A stretch of DNA of 64,000 nt, from NCBI GenBank assembly GCA_019510185.1, contig JAEKKV010000014.1, forward strand, positions 62,001 to 126,000, given 5' to 3'. A model generated the notes under the pieces. It made no database searches, was not told the DNA's origin, and worked only from the letters and a program-made list of their open reading frames with translations. Both the position numbers and the translations under genes were made by a program. The stretch is from Verrucomicrobiota bacterium. GTDB taxonomy: Bacteria > Verrucomicrobiota > Verrucomicrobiia > Opitutales > Opitutaceae. Within the stretch, counting starts at the first letter, position 1; every line of letters begins with the position of its first letter. Below are positions 37,368 to 47,936 of the stretch, one piece after another.

Positions 37368-38354
37368 ATGTCCGACGAAATCCCCCTGCTCTCCGTTCGC
37401 GAATTGAAGGCTCTCGAAGAAGCGTCGGGCATGCCGTTCGCCAGCGTTTTGGTCGTTAAAAAACTCGCCGGCAAAACCGCCTCCAACGGCAATCCCTTCC
37501 TGGTGGTCGAGCTGGGGGACCGCACCGGATCCTTCGGCTGCACGGTGTTCAGCGACGGCGAGGTCTTCGATTCGATCAAGGCCGCCGGTGAAGGCGGTGT
37601 GCTGCGCATCGAGGGTCGCGTCGATTATTACCAAAGCCGCCTTTCGCCGAAGTTGCTCAAGGTGACCGCGCTGGCCGAGGAGGAGTTGGCCGCCCCCGGT
37701 CTGATCGACAATCTGGTGGAAATCGCTCCCGAGCCGGCCGAGGGTCTGTGGACGGAGTTCCAAGCGTTCATCGAAGCCATTAACCACGACGAATTGCGCA
37801 TGACCGTGCGCAGCGTGTTCGAAGACGTGGGCGACGCCTTCCGGTGGACGCCGGCGGCGGTCTCGATGCACCACGCCTACCGTCACGGGCTGCTCGAGCA
37901 CACCGTGCACATGGCCCGGGCCTGCAAGGCGCTGCTTCCGCTCTATCCCGAGGTCGATGCGGATCTGGCGATGGCCGGCATCCTCCTGCACGACACCGGC
38001 AAAATCATCGAATACGAGGGCACGCTCGCGACGAAGCGCAGCCGCAAGGGCATTCTCCAAGGCCACGTCGTGCTCGGCTATCAGCTCGCACGTAAGGCCG
38101 GCATCAAGGCCCGGCTGGACGCCGCCCGGCTGGAGCGGCTGGAGCACATCATCCTGAGCCATCAGGGCGAGCCGGAATGGGGCGCGGCGGTCTACGCGGC
38201 CACTCCGGAAGCCGTCTTCGTGTCCATGATCGACAATCTCGACGCCAAGATGGGCATGGTCCAGCGCGCGCTGCGCCAGGCCAACGAACAAGTTGAGTTT
38301 TCCGAGCGTCTGCCCGGCTTGAATACAGTGCTGCTGACCAAACCGCTCCCCTGA
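37368..38354 (+). CDS. YhaM-like 3'-5' exoribonuclease (OB fold + HD domain)
   Basis: 328 residues. Residues about 20-105 form an OB-fold nucleic-acid-binding domain (FLVVELGDRTGSFGCTVFSD), and residues about 150-310 an HD phosphohydrolase domain with the metal motifs HGLLEHTVHM and ILLHDTGKI and a downstream HIILSHQG. This OB-HD order is that of YhaM/CbfA-type nucleases, which trim RNA 3' ends. It is last in the operon that starts at 36139, before a bidirectional terminator. Confidence 0.88.
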   Translation: MSDEIPLLSVRELKALEEASGMPFASVLVVKKLAGKTASNGNPFLVVELGDRTGSFGCTVFSDGEVFDSIKAAGEGGVLRIEGRVDYYQSRLSPKLLKVTALAEEELAAPGLIDNLVEIAPEPAEGLWTEFQAFIEAINHDELRMTVRSVFEDVGDAFRWTPAAVSMHHAYRHGLLEHTVHMARACKALLPLYPEVDADLAMAGILLHDTGKIIEYEGTLATKRSRKGILQGHVVLGYQLARKAGIKARLDAARLERLEHIILSHQGEPEWGAAVYAATPEAVFVSMIDNLDAKMGMVQRALRQANEQVEFSERLPGLNTVLLTKPLP

Positions 38355-38374
38355 ATCTCCCGGGAGAAAGGCAC

Positions 38375-38410
38375 AAAAAAAGGGCGGACGCACCATGCGT
38401 CCGCCCTTTG
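38375..38410. terminator. Bidirectional terminator
   Basis: 12-bp perfect stem agggcggacgca / tgcgtccgccct with a 3-nt loop, flanked by seven A on the left and ttt on the right. It lies between the convergent YhaM-like and pilC-type genes and serves mainly the minus strand by its A-run. Confidence 0.9.
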
Positions 38411-38423
38411 AAATTTCCAGGCC

Positions 38424-39719
38424 TTAGCTGAGGCCCTGGATGATCTTGATGATCGGCAGGAAGAGCGCGATCACGATGGTGCCCACCATGACGGCCATGA
38501 ACACGATCATGATCGGCTCGATGATCGAGGTCAGGCCGGCCACGGCATTGTCCACCTCGTCGTCATAAGTATCGGCCACGCGGTTGAGCATCTCGGGCAG
38601 CGCGCCGGTTTCCTCTCCCACCTCGATCATGGAGGTGACCATGCTGGGAAACACCTTGGTGGAATCGAGGGGCTTGGCGACGTTGTCACCTTCCTTCACC
38701 CGGTCATGCACCACGTTGAGGGCGTCGGCCACGTGGACGTTGCCGGAGGTATCGCGGGTGATGATCAGCGCCTGCAGGATCGGCACGCCGGAAGCCAGCA
38801 GCGTTCCCAGCGTGCGGGTGAACCGGCCGATGGAAGCTTTCAGGAAAAGCGGACCAATGGCAGGCGCCTTGATGAGAAACTTGTCCACGACGCGCGTGCC
38901 GATCCGGGTGCGGTGAAACGCCTTGAAGCCGAAATACAGGGCGAAGCCCAAAATCACCGTGATGATGATGTGATTCTTGATGAAGTTACTCACGGCAAGC
39001 ACGCCGAGGGTGAGCGGAGGCAGCGGCTGGTTCTTGAGCAGGCCTTTGAAGATCGACTCGAACTTCGGCACGACGAACACCATCAGCGCCGAGACGATGC
39101 CGACGGCGACCATCACGATGATGACGGGATAGGTCATGGCCGACTTGACCTTGCCTTTGATTTTCTCGGCCTTCTCCATGAACTTGGAAAGGCGATCCAA
39201 CACGGTGCCGAGCACGCCGCCGGCCTCGCCGGCCTTCACCATGTTGACGTAGAGGCGATCGAACACCCGCGGATGCTGAAGCAGGCCGTCGGAGAAATTA
39301 CCGCCCGAACGGATGCTCTCGACCATCGATTCGATGACCTCCTTGAAGGCGGGATTTTTCTCCTGCCGGGCCAGCGTCTCCAAGCTGCGCATGATGGGCA
39401 TGCCGGCGTTCACCAGCGTGGCCAGCTGGCGGGTGAAGACGGTCAGGCCGGCGGTGTTGATGATGCGACCGAAGCCCCGGGATTTTTTCTTCGGGCGGCT
39501 CGGAGTCAGGTCGGCCGGCATGGCCGGGCCGCCCACCTTGCGGGTGTCCTTGCGGGGGGCGGCGGCGGGCTTGGCGCCGCCCTCGGCGGCAAGCGAGGTC
39601 GGCAGCAGGCCCATGGCTTTCAGGTCATGTGCCGCCTGTTCGGACGTGGCGCTTTCGACGATGCCCTTCCGTTCTTTTCCGGAGGCGGACTCGATGGCGG
39701 TGTAGGTAAACTTTGGCAT
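38424..39719 (-). CDS. Type II secretion / type IV pilus inner-membrane platform protein (GspF/PilC)
   Basis: 431 residues from the ATG at 39719. The N-terminus MPKFTYTAIESASGKERKG is typical of PilC/GspF. Two GspF domains follow (LTVFTRQLATLVNAGMPIMRSL and FTRTLGTLLASGVPILQAL), with three membrane helices including the last one near the C-terminus. It forms the inner-membrane platform that the PilB ATPase rotates during pilus or pseudopilus assembly. It is last of four motor genes, 65 bp after pilB-type gene 39785-41485. Confidence 0.92.
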   Translation of the reverse strand: MPKFTYTAIESASGKERKGIVESATSEQAAHDLKAMGLLPTSLAAEGGAKPAAAPRKDTRKVGGPAMPADLTPSRPKKKSRGFGRIINTAGLTVFTRQLATLVNAGMPIMRSLETLARQEKNPAFKEVIESMVESIRSGGNFSDGLLQHPRVFDRLYVNMVKAGEAGGVLGTVLDRLSKFMEKAEKIKGKVKSAMTYPVIIVMVAVGIVSALMVFVVPKFESIFKGLLKNQPLPPLTLGVLAVSNFIKNHIIITVILGFALYFGFKAFHRTRIGTRVVDKFLIKAPAIGPLFLKASIGRFTRTLGTLLASGVPILQALIITRDTSGNVHVADALNVVHDRVKEGDNVAKPLDSTKVFPSMVTSMIEVGEETGALPEMLNRVADTYDDEVDNAVAGLTSIIEPIMIVFMAVMVGTIVIALFLPIIKIIQGLS

Positions 39720-39784
39720 GGGGGTAAGGGGGAGGTTGGAATTTGTGATTACGAAAGCGAGACAGCAGCGTCGATGCCGAAGAA

Positions 39785-41485
39785 TCAGGTGTATTTGATG
39801 ATTTCCTCGATGGAGGTGGCGCCGTCGAAAATGGCGCGGAGGCCGTCGTCGCGAAGGGTGCGCATACCCTGCTCGAGGGCCTTTTGCTTGATCACCATGG
39901 TGGAGGCGCGCTCCACAACGAGATCGCGGACGGCCTCGCTCAGGCGCAGCCATTCGTAGACACCCATGCGCCCTCTGTAACCGGTGTCGCTGCAATGTTC
40001 ACAGCCACGGCCGTAGAAGAACTCGCGGTTGCCGATGTCCACCGGATCGATGCCGAGCTGCTGGAGGAGCGCCGCCGGCGGTTCGTAGGGCGTACGACAG
40101 TTCTTGCAGATGCGGCGCACGAGACGCTGGGCGAGCACGGCTTCAAGCGACGAAGCGATCAGGAAGGGTTCCACGCCCATATCGACAAGGCGGGTGACGG
40201 CGCCGGGGGCGTCGTTGGTGTGCAGGGTCGAAAGCACCAAGTGGCCGGTGAGCGACGCCTGAATGGCGATCTGCGCGGTCTCCAGATCGCGAATTTCTCC
40301 CACCATGATAACGTCGGGATCCTGACGTAGGAAGGAGCGCAGCGCGGCGGCGAAGGTGAGGCCGACCGCATGGTTGACCGGCACCTGCATGATGCCCTCG
40401 ATCTCGTACTCGACCGGGTCTTCGGCGGTGAGGAGCTTGAGGTCGGACGTGTTGATGACGCGCAACGCGCTGTAGAGCGTGGTCGTCTTGCCGGAACCGG
40501 TGGGGCCGGTCACGATGAAGATGCCGTTGGGACGGCGGATGATCTCGTTGATGCCGTCGAAAACATCCGTGGGCATGCCCAGCGCCCCGATGTCGAGTTG
40601 CACGGCGGATTGGTCGAGCACGCGTAACACCACGGATTCGCCAAACTGGGTGGGCAGCGTGGAGACACGCAAATCGACCGGACGGCCGCCCAAGGTAAGT
40701 TTGATGCGCCCGTCCTGCGGGATGCGGCGCTCGGCGATGTTCAGATTGGAAAGAACCTTGATGCGCGAGGTGATGGGCAGCGCGAGGTGCTTGGGCGGAG
40801 GCGCCATTTCGTAGAGCGCGCCGTCGATGCGGTAGCGAATCTTGAACTCGTGCTCGAAGGGCTCGAAATGGATGTCGGACGCCTTGTCGCGAATGGCCTG
40901 GCCGATCACCAGGTTCACGAAACGGATGATCGGGGTCTGGCCGGCCATGGCCTCCAGATCGTGCTCGGACAGTTCTTTGTCGCCGCCGCCGGAGCCGTCG
41001 TGGTCCTCGCTGGACATCTCGCGCAGGAGATCGTCCACCGTGGTCTCGTCGTCGCCGTAGTGGAGCTTGAGCATGCCCTCGATGCGCACTGGATCGCCCA
41101 CTACGAGGCGGACATCCTTGCCGAGGGCGAAGGTAAGGTCGTCGATGACTTGGCTGTTGAAGGGATCGCTGGCCAAAAGATCAATGGCCTGCGCATCCAT
41201 GCGAATCGGAATCACCCCGTACATGCGGGCAAGACTGCCCTGAACCGAGGCGATCACCTCGCCGGGAATCTCGCCAGGGGAGCCTTCCAGGTATTCATAG
41301 CCGAGTTGATCGGCGACTTTCTTCAGGAGCACCGATTTCTCAACGATGCCCATCTCGATGATCAAATCCGCGAGGGGCTTGCCGGTGGCTTTGTGCTCCT
41401 CGTTAAGATCGTTGAGGGTGGAGGGCGCGATGAGTTGTTGATCGCGGCAGAGTTCCAGGATCGCCTGACTGTGGCTTTCGAACAT
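39785..41485 (-). CDS. PilB/GspE-type assembly ATPase (first copy by map order)
   Basis: 566 residues. Residues 1-150 are an MshEN-type N-terminal domain, followed by the GspE core: Walker A GPTGSGKT (327-334), the Asp box, Walker [13 protein letters not shown], the His box [12 protein letters not shown], and a zinc site formed by CKNC and CEHC. It powers extension of a type IV pilus or a type II secretion pseudopilus. It is clearly homologous to the other assembly ATPase at 42637-44367 yet well diverged from it, so the locus has two extension motors. Confidence 0.93.
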   Translation of the reverse strand: MFESHSQAILELCRDQQLIAPSTLNDLNEEHKATGKPLADLIIEMGIVEKSVLLKKVADQLGYEYLEGSPGEIPGEVIASVQGSLARMYGVIPIRMDAQAIDLLASDPFNSQVIDDLTFALGKDVRLVVGDPVRIEGMLKLHYGDDETTVDDLLREMSSEDHDGSGGGDKELSEHDLEAMAGQTPIIRFVNLVIGQAIRDKASDIHFEPFEHEFKIRYRIDGALYEMAPPPKHLALPITSRIKVLSNLNIAERRIPQDGRIKLTLGGRPVDLRVSTLPTQFGESVVLRVLDQSAVQLDIGALGMPTDVFDGINEIIRRPNGIFIVTGPTGSGKTTTLYSALRVINTSDLKLLTAEDPVEYEIEGIMQVPVNHAVGLTFAAALRSFLRQDPDVIMVGEIRDLETAQIAIQASLTGHLVLSTLHTNDAPGAVTRLVDMGVEPFLIASSLEAVLAQRLVRRICKNCRTPYEPPAALLQQLGIDPVDIGNREFFYGRGCEHCSDTGYRGRMGVYEWLRLSEAVRDLVVERASTMVIKQKALEQGMRTLRDDGLRAIFDGATSIEEIIKYT

Positions 41486-41536
41486 GGGGGGAAGCGGCGG
41501 CGTGCGCCGGGGGGAAAGCAGAGGGTTGAAGAAAAA

Positions 41537-42619
41537 TTATACCTGACGAAGTTGTGCGCCCATCGCGAGAAGCTTTTCACGCATGACCGTGGAGTCCTGC
41601 GCTTTTTCGAGGGCTTCGTCGGGGGTGATGAGATTGCGGTTCACCAAGCTCATGAGATGGGAGTCCATCGTGATCATGCCCAGGTTGGCGCCGGTCTGGA
41701 TGTCCGAGGTGATGCGGAAGGTCTTGTTTTCCCGGATCAACGAGGCGATCGAGGTGGTATTGACCATGATTTCATAACCGGCGATGCGCCCGCCGCCGAC
41801 TTTCTTGCACAGCACCTGGGAGATGACGGCCACGATCGACGACGCCAGTTGCGTACGGATCATGTCCTTCATGTTGGCGGGAAACGCATCCACGATGCGG
41901 TCGATGGTCTTGGCGGCGCCGTTGGTATGCAGGGTGCCGAAGACAAGGTGTCCGGTTTCCGCGGCGCTGATGGCGGCCTCGATCGTTTCCAGATCGCGCA
42001 TTTCACCCACCAGCACGATGTCCGGATCCTGACGCAACGCGCGCCGGATGGCTTCGGAGAAACTGGGGACATCCACGCCCACCTCGCGTTGCGTGACGAT
42101 GCAGTGCTTGTGCGGGTGGTAGTACTCGATCGGATCCTCGATCGTGATGATGTGACCGTCACGGCTCTCGTTGATGTAGTTGACCATCGAGGCGAGGGTC
42201 GTCGATTTGCCGGAACCGGTCGGACCGGTGACCAAAATGAGCCCGCGGGGCCGGTAGAGGAGCTCGCGCACCTTGTCAGGCAGCCCGATGTCGCGCAGAC
42301 CGAACATCTTGTTCGGAATCTGGCGCAGCACAAGGCCGTAGTTGCCCTTGGCCTTGAGAACGCTCACGCGAAAACGCGCTTTTTCCAAGAAGGCGAAACC
42401 GAAGTCGGCTCCGCCGTTGAGCTTCACGCTTTGCTGATGGTTGTCGGGCGTGATCGAGAGCATGAGCTTCTCCGTGTCGGCCGGAGTCAGCGCGGGCCCC
42501 TCGATCGGGACCATGCTGCCGCTAAGACGCAACGTCGGAGGCTGGCCCACCTGGATGTGGAGGTCGGAAGCCCCCTGATCCACCACCAGCTCCAACAGAT
42601 CGTTCATTTCATAGCTCAT
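41537..42619 (-). CDS. pilT: PilT-type retraction ATPase
   Basis: 360 residues from the ATG at 42619 (an ATG four codons later is an alternative). It lacks the MshEN and zinc modules of PilB, as PilT does. Walker A is GPTGSGKS (132-139), Walker [14 protein letters not shown], His box [15 protein letters not shown], and the C-terminal part has the AIRNLIRE-like motif in altered form ([13 protein letters not shown]). It drives pilus disassembly. Its presence between the two assembly ATPases argues for a retractable type IV pilus over a plain type II secretion system. Confidence 0.93.
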   Translation of the reverse strand: MSYEMNDLLELVVDQGASDLHIQVGQPPTLRLSGSMVPIEGPALTPADTEKLMLSITPDNHQQSVKLNGGADFGFAFLEKARFRVSVLKAKGNYGLVLRQIPNKMFGLRDIGLPDKVRELLYRPRGLILVTGPTGSGKSTTLASMVNYINESRDGHIITIEDPIEYYHPHKHCIVTQREVGVDVPSFSEAIRRALRQDPDIVLVGEMRDLETIEAAISAAETGHLVFGTLHTNGAAKTIDRIVDAFPANMKDMIRTQLASSIVAVISQVLCKKVGGGRIAGYEIMVNTTSIASLIRENKTFRITSDIQTGANLGMITMDSHLMSLVNRNLITPDEALEKAQDSTVMREKLLAMGAQLRQV

Positions 42620-42636
42620 GCGAAAAATGCCAGGGC

Positions 42637-44367
42637 TCAGCTCGCGTCGCCCACGGTGATCGAAACGACCTCCTCGATGGTCGTGAGACCCGCGGTGACC
42701 TTGCGGATGCCGTCCTCGCGCATGGTGCGCATGCCGAGGGAGCGGGCCTTGTCGCGCAGTTTGGAGGTGCCCGCGTTGTCGTAGATCATGCGCTGGATTT
42801 CCTCGTTCACCACGAACATCTCGAAGATGCCGATGCGGCCGCGGAAGCCGGTGCCGTTGCAATTCGGGCAGCCCTCGCCGTGCATGAACGTGGCCGAAGA
42901 CGCCTGCTGCGCGCTGATGTTGAGGGAACGCAGTTCCTTCGAATCAGGCGTGTAGGGCTTTTTGCACTGCTTGCAGATCTTGCGCACCAGTCGCTGGGCG
43001 ACGGCCGCGCGCAGCGAGGTCGAAACCAGGAACGGCTTCACGCCGATGTCGATCAGGCGCGTGATCGCACCGGGGGCGTCGTTGGTGTGCAGGGTCGAGA
43101 ACACCATGTGACCGGTGAGCGAGGCGTTGATGGCGATTTCCGCCGTCTCCAAATCGCGAATTTCGCCGACCATCACGATATTGGGCGCTTGGCGCAGCAT
43201 GCTTCGAAGGGCGGAGGCGAAGGTCATGCCCACCTCGTGGCGGACGGGCACTTGATTGATGCCGGCGAGCACGTACTCGACGGGATCCTCGACCGTGATG
43301 ATCTTGCGATCTGGCTTGTTAATGAAGTTAAGACACGAATACAGCGTGGTCGTCTTGCCGGAACCGGTGGGGCCGGTGACGAGCATGATGCCGTCGGGCA
43401 ACGAAATGAGGCGCTCGACCACCTGCTGGTCGTCGCTCAGGAAGCCGAGCTCCGGCAGGCCGAGCTGAAGGCCCTCCTTGTCGAGAATACGCATGACGAT
43501 GCTCTCGCCGTGCGCGGTGGGCAGGGAGGACACGCGCAGATCGATCTGCTTGCCCGTCATGTTAATCTGAATGCGACCGTCCTGCGGAATGCGTTTTTCC
43601 GCGATGGAAATATTGGCCATGATCTTCAGGCGGGAGATCATGGAGAGCTGCAGCCGCTTGGGCGGATTTTCGATTTCCAGCAGCACGCCGTCGATGCGGT
43701 AGCGGACGCGAAAACGTTTCTCCAACGGCTCAAGGTGGATGTCGGAAGCACGGCGTTGGATCGCCTCCAGGATGATCTGGTGGACCAGCTTGATGATCGG
43801 CGCATCGCCCTCGGTTTCGACCGGAGCGCCGGCCGCAGCAACGGTCTTGACCCCGTCCCCATCCGCTCCCGCCACCGAGAAGTCACCGAGCATCGCATTG
43901 AGCTCGGCCTCATCTTTGCCGTAAAAACGATCGATGGTGCGCTTGATGTCATCGGCCGGAGCGATCAACGGCTCGATGGTGAGTTTCAGCACGTGTCCCA
44001 AGCTGTCGATGGTATCGACATCGAGAGGATCGCTGATGGCCACCTTGAGGACACCGCCTTCCTTGGAAACGGGAAACACCGTGTAACGGGCGGCCAGGGC
44101 GCGAGGCAGCACCGCCATGGCATCGGCGCTCGGGGCGCGGAGGTTGGGCAGGTCCACCAAAGGCATGCCGAATTCGTCCGCGAGCAACTTGCTCAACTGG
44201 CGCGCCTCGACCGCCTTGTCGGCGATGAGGGCGTCGACCAGCTTGGGCGGCGCGGTGGTCAAATCCGTATGCGCGTCGATGCGGGTCTGCGCGGCGTTGA
44301 TCTGGCTCTGGGTGAGGACGCCCTTGTCGAGGGCGAGCTGGATGACAAAATCGTCGGCGGAGGTCAC
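42637..44367 (-). CDS. PilB/GspE-type assembly ATPase (second copy)
   Basis: 576 residues. An MshEN-type N-terminal domain with a longer linker precedes the core with [38 protein letters not shown] and zinc-site cysteines CKQCKK and CPNCNG. It is first of the four motor genes, 17 bp before pilT, and 56 bp after rho. It is the better candidate for the main PilB because of its tight coupling to pilT, but this is inference. Confidence 0.92.
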   Translation of the reverse strand: MTSADDFVIQLALDKGVLTQSQINAAQTRIDAHTDLTTAPPKLVDALIADKAVEARQLSKLLADEFGMPLVDLPNLRAPSADAMAVLPRALAARYTVFPVSKEGGVLKVAISDPLDVDTIDSLGHVLKLTIEPLIAPADDIKRTIDRFYGKDEAELNAMLGDFSVAGADGDGVKTVAAAGAPVETEGDAPIIKLVHQIILEAIQRRASDIHLEPLEKRFRVRYRIDGVLLEIENPPKRLQLSMISRLKIMANISIAEKRIPQDGRIQINMTGKQIDLRVSSLPTAHGESIVMRILDKEGLQLGLPELGFLSDDQQVVERLISLPDGIMLVTGPTGSGKTTTLYSCLNFINKPDRKIITVEDPVEYVLAGINQVPVRHEVGMTFASALRSMLRQAPNIVMVGEIRDLETAEIAINASLTGHMVFSTLHTNDAPGAITRLIDIGVKPFLVSTSLRAAVAQRLVRKICKQCKKPYTPDSKELRSLNISAQQASSATFMHGEGCPNCNGTGFRGRIGIFEMFVVNEEIQRMIYDNAGTSKLRDKARSLGMRTMREDGIRKVTAGLTTIEEVVSITVGDAS

Positions 44368-44423
44368 GTTGGGGAATAGCGTTTGGCCGATTGGGGCATC
44401 GGAGGGGAAAAAAAGTTGGAAGC

Positions 44424-46355
44424 CTAACGATTCAGGCTCATGAGGAATTCCGCGTTAGTTTTGGTTTTCTTCAAGCGCTGAATGAGCATATCCATCGCTT
44501 CGACCGGGGGAATTCCCTGCATTGCGCGTCGGAGACCGTACACCCGCTGCATTTCCTCCGGATGGTAAATCAGCTCTTCTTTGCGCGTGCCGGAACGGTC
44601 GATGTTGATGGCCGGGAAAATACGCTTGTCGGAAAGACCGCGGTCCAGGTGCAGCTCCATGTTACCGGTGCCTTTGAATTCCTCGAAGATGACTTCGTCC
44701 ATGCGGCTGCCGGTGTCGATGAGCGCGGTGCCGATGATCGTGATGCTGCCGCCACCCTCGATGTTGCGGGCGGAACCGAAGAAACGCTTGGGCTTCTGCA
44801 GGGCGGTGGCCTCGACGCCGCCGGACATAATCTTGCCGGAATTGGAGGCCAAGGCGTTGTAGGCGCGGGCCAGACGCGTGATGGAATCGAGCAGGATGAT
44901 CACATGCTCGCCCAGTTCGACGAGCCGGCGGGCCTTCTCGATCACCATCTCAGCCGCGTGCACATGGCTCTCGGGCGCCTCGTCAAAGGTCGAACTCACG
45001 ACTTCCCCATGCGTGTGGCGACGGAAATCCGTCACTTCCTCGGGGCGCTCGTCGATCAGCAGAAGGATGAGTTTTTTCTCGGGGAAGTTGTGCGAGATCG
45101 AGTTGGCGATGTTCTGCAGCAACACGGTTTTACCGGTGCGCGGCGGGGCGACGAGCAGCCCGCGTTGTCCGAAACCGATGGGCGTGAGCAGGTCGACCGC
45201 GCGCATGGAGATGTCCTTGTGGATCTCGGGCGCCTCCAATAGGATGCGCTGCAGCGGATAATAAGGCACCAACTCCTCGAAAGGCGTGACGTTGGCGATC
45301 TCTTCGGGGGCCTTGCCCATTGCGGACCTGATGCCCACCACGGCCGGACAGCGGTCATTGCCTTGCGGGGCTTGCAACACAACGTCGATGTGATGGCCGC
45401 GCTTCAGGCCGTAGCGCTTGATGAGCGTTTCAGGAATATAAGAGTTCTCGGGATAGAGCCGGTAATTGGCCTGCCCATGGACAACGAAACCATGCCCCTT
45501 GTCGGTGAGATCCACCCAGCCGTGATCGAGCACCGGGATTTTGGCTTCGGTCGCATGCTTGAAGATCGCTTCCAGCGTTTGCAGGCGATTGGGCACGCTG
45601 GCGTTAAGCACCACACCGAGCTTGCGCGCGTAGGCGGTGACTTCACCGACATTCAGGGCGTAAATTTGGTCCAATTGGATCGGCTCGCCTCCGCTTCCGG
45701 CCAGCAGCTCGGCCGCAAGCGCGTCCAAGGCGACGGAATCGGCAAAACGCGCAGGATCGGGAAGATCCCCATAGTGTTGCACGAAAACCGGTGGAGGCGG
45801 TTGCTGCGGGTGGGCCTGGCGGGGAGGATGTTGCTGATGTCCCGGATGCTCCCCCCGGCCGCCCTGCTGTTTCTCCATCCACTTGTTTTTTTTACGGTCC
45901 TTCTTGCGCTTCCACCAAGGGCCACGTTCTTCCTCGGATTGGGGCGCTTGGGAAAAGCCGCCTCCGCTAGGGGCGGAACCGCCCGAGGCGTTTTCCGCAG
46001 GAGCTTCGCCTGGGTGATCCGACAGCGGCTGATGCGAGGCAGGCTCGGAAGACGTCGCTGCCGATTCGGAAGAAGGGACGAACACGGGGCGCTCCGGCGC
46101 GGGTGCGGCGGCTTCCTCGCGCGCCGGGGCAGGCTCCGGTGCCGGCTCGGTACGGACAGGCGCCGGCTCAAATGCGGGCTTGGGCGCTTCGGTAAAAAGC
46201 GTGGGCTCCGTCGCTGCGGACGCTTCGGCCGCGGCCTTGGCCGCCTTGGTCTTGGGTGTCCGGGAACGCGTCGTGGTCGCACGAGGGCGCTTGGCTTTGG
46301 TCTTGCCCGTTCCGGTCTTGGCCGAGGAGGCGTTGGTCAAATCAGATTCTTCCAT
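44424..46355 (-). CDS. rho: Transcription termination factor Rho with long N-terminal extension
   Basis: 643 residues, against about 420 in E. coli. The C-terminal 400 residues are canonical: RNA-binding OB fold near [23 protein letters not shown]-loop [11 protein letters not shown], Walker [14 protein letters not shown], and the Q/R loops ([21 protein letters not shown]). The first about 230 residues are low-complexity: Lys/Thr/Arg-rich, then Ala/Pro/Glu-rich, then a Gly/His/Gln/Pro-rich stretch. The ATG at 46355 is chosen over a TTG five codons earlier. Rho ends transcripts by translocating along RNA. It lies between coaE and the pilus motor genes on one strand. Confidence 0.95.
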   Translation of the reverse strand: MEESDLTNASSAKTGTGKTKAKRPRATTTRSRTPKTKAAKAAAEASAATEPTLFTEAPKPAFEPAPVRTEPAPEPAPAREEAAAPAPERPVFVPSSESAATSSEPASHQPLSDHPGEAPAENASGGSAPSGGGFSQAPQSEEERGPWWKRKKDRKKNKWMEKQQGGRGEHPGHQQHPPRQAHPQQPPPPVFVQHYGDLPDPARFADSVALDALAAELLAGSGGEPIQLDQIYALNVGEVTAYARKLGVVLNASVPNRLQTLEAIFKHATEAKIPVLDHGWVDLTDKGHGFVVHGQANYRLYPENSYIPETLIKRYGLKRGHHIDVVLQAPQGNDRCPAVVGIRSAMGKAPEEIANVTPFEELVPYYPLQRILLEAPEIHKDISMRAVDLLTPIGFGQRGLLVAPPRTGKTVLLQNIANSISHNFPEKKLILLLIDERPEEVTDFRRHTHGEVVSSTFDEAPESHVHAAEMVIEKARRLVELGEHVIILLDSITRLARAYNALASNSGKIMSGGVEATALQKPKRFFGSARNIEGGGSITIIGTALIDTGSRMDEVIFEEFKGTGNMELHLDRGLSDKRIFPAINIDRSGTRKEELIYHPEEMQRVYGLRRAMQGIPPVEAMDMLIQRLKKTKTNAEFLMSLNR

Positions 46356-46403
46356 TGGAAATAGCGTCAAGAAATCCCCTTATAACAACAAACCCGGGGC
46401 GCC

Positions 46404-46985
46404 TTAAAGGCGGTCCGCCAAAATTCCGGCAAGCCTCTCGACCTGCAGGCGCAGGGCTTGAGAAGTGCCGTCATTAGACAGGACAAAATCGGATTTTTCT
46501 AGTTTCTGCACCAAGGGCAATTGCTTGGAAATTCGTTGCACGGCGAGCGATTGGGGAATTCCGCGCTCTTTCAACCGGGCAAGCTGATTCGGTGACGATG
46601 TCGCCACGCACACGATGAAATCAAACCAATTTTCCAATCCTTTCTCGAAAAGCAGAGGAACCTCGACCACCCAGCGGCCTTTCGGCTCGGACGCCAACAG
46701 CTCCCTCCAGAGGGCGAACAGCCGCGGATGAACCAAATCCTCAAGCCAAAGGCGCGCCTCGTCATCCGCGAAAACATGCTCGGCGAGCACCGCCCGCTGA
46801 ACGCGGCCCATCCCATCGATGACATCGGGAAACCGCCCGCCGATGACCGCCGCCACCTCCGGATCGGTCAGGACTTGGTCGCGCACCAGCGCGTCGGAGT
46901 CGATTTTTCGATAGCCTGCTTCTTCAAAAAAGAGAGCCGCGGTCGATTTGCCCCCGCCCATGCCGCCGGTAAGTCCAATAATCAT
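46404..46985 (-). CDS. coaE: Dephospho-CoA kinase
   Basis: 193 residues from the ATG at 46985, the family's normal start (MIIGLTGGMGGGKST); the longer open frame adds 20 unrelated residues. The P-loop is GGMGGGKS and the following DSDALVRDQV and VEVPLLFEKGLENWFD segments match CoaE. It adds the 3'-phosphate in the last step of coenzyme A synthesis. rho follows after 48 bp and they may be co-transcribed. Confidence 0.95.
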   Translation of the reverse strand: MIIGLTGGMGGGKSTAALFFEEAGYRKIDSDALVRDQVLTDPEVAAVIGGRFPDVIDGMGRVQRAVLAEHVFADDEARLWLEDLVHPRLFALWRELLASEPKGRWVVEVPLLFEKGLENWFDFIVCVATSSPNQLARLKERGIPQSLAVQRISKQLPLVQKLEKSDFVLSNDGTSQALRLQVERLAGILADRL

Positions 46986-47093
46986 TGCATTAGAAGAATA
47001 GACGCAGATTGGGCTTGCCCGCACTTTCCGCAAATCATTACTCACAACCTGCTTCGCCGCTGTTTATTTCGCCACCCCTGACCGAGCCCAGGC

Positions 47094-47930
47094 ATGCCCC
47101 TCTCGACTGACACTACCCGCGCCGCGGCCGTATCCGAGGCCACTCAAACGATTGCCTCAACGCTTTTCCCCGGCGTCTCCACGGCATTCATTCGCCAAGC
47201 CTTCGATGATGTCGAACGGCTCTTCTCCGGCGACTGGTCCGATTATCGGGCGAACGATCTCAAGTATCACGATTTTCAACATACGTTGCAGGTCACGATG
47301 GCCTATGTGGACCTGGTCGCCGCCCACCAGAAAGCGGGTCAGCCCCCCCTTCCCCCGCGACGATTTGAACTGGGCCTCGTCTCCGCGCTTCTGCACGACA
47401 GCGGCTATCTCAAACTCCGCTCCGATCACGAAGGCAGCGGCGCCAAATACACCTACTGCCACGTCTTGCGCAGCTGTGCCCTTGCCGCCTCTTACCTCCC
47501 TGCCCTCGGACTGACCCTCGCTGAAATCGAGATTGTCCTCGGAGCCATCCGCCGCACCGACCCCGACGGCTTGATCCTCCCCAAACACAACGAGGAAGAC
47601 GCCCTGCTGGCTTGTGCCGTGGCCAGTGCCGATTATCTCGCGCAAATGGCGGACCCGGCCTACCCGACCAAGCTCCCGCTCCTGTTCGACGAGTTTACCG
47701 AGGCAGATAACTTCCTCCGCGTGCCGCCCGCCCGCCGCGTCTTCCCCTCCGCCGCCGCCTTGATCGCCAGCACCCCTGCGTTTTGGGAAACCGTGGTGAA
47801 GCCGAAACTGGACCGGGATTTTCTCGGGCTTTACCGCTTTCTCACCACTCCCGACGGGGTCAACCCCTACCTCGACGCGATCGAGCACAACCTTCTCGGC
47901 ATCGCCCGGGACCTGCCGTCGGCCTCCTGA
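47094..47930 (+). CDS. HD-domain phosphohydrolase
   Basis: 278 residues. Metal-binding histidines and aspartate are in YHDFQHTLQVT and SALLHDSGY, the H...HD pattern of the HD superfamily, with a helical surround and a later DYLAQMADPAY segment. This layout resembles HD proteins related to cyclic nucleotide phosphodiesterases, but the substrate is not evident. It is divergent from coaE (108 bp) and precedes the YifB gene by 6 bp. Confidence 0.82.
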   Translation: MPLSTDTTRAAAVSEATQTIASTLFPGVSTAFIRQAFDDVERLFSGDWSDYRANDLKYHDFQHTLQVTMAYVDLVAAHQKAGQPPLPPRRFELGLVSALLHDSGYLKLRSDHEGSGAKYTYCHVLRSCALAASYLPALGLTLAEIEIVLGAIRRTDPDGLILPKHNEEDALLACAVASADYLAQMADPAYPTKLPLLFDEFTEADNFLRVPPARRVFPSAAALIASTPAFWETVVKPKLDRDFLGLYRFLTTPDGVNPYLDAIEHNLLGIARDLPSAS

Positions 47931-47936
47931 TCACCC

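Noticed and set aside
40787..44379. Two long plus-strand frames over the pilus motor genes
   Set aside because: Shadows of PilB and PilT coding sequence; His/Asp/Arg-rich with no motif.
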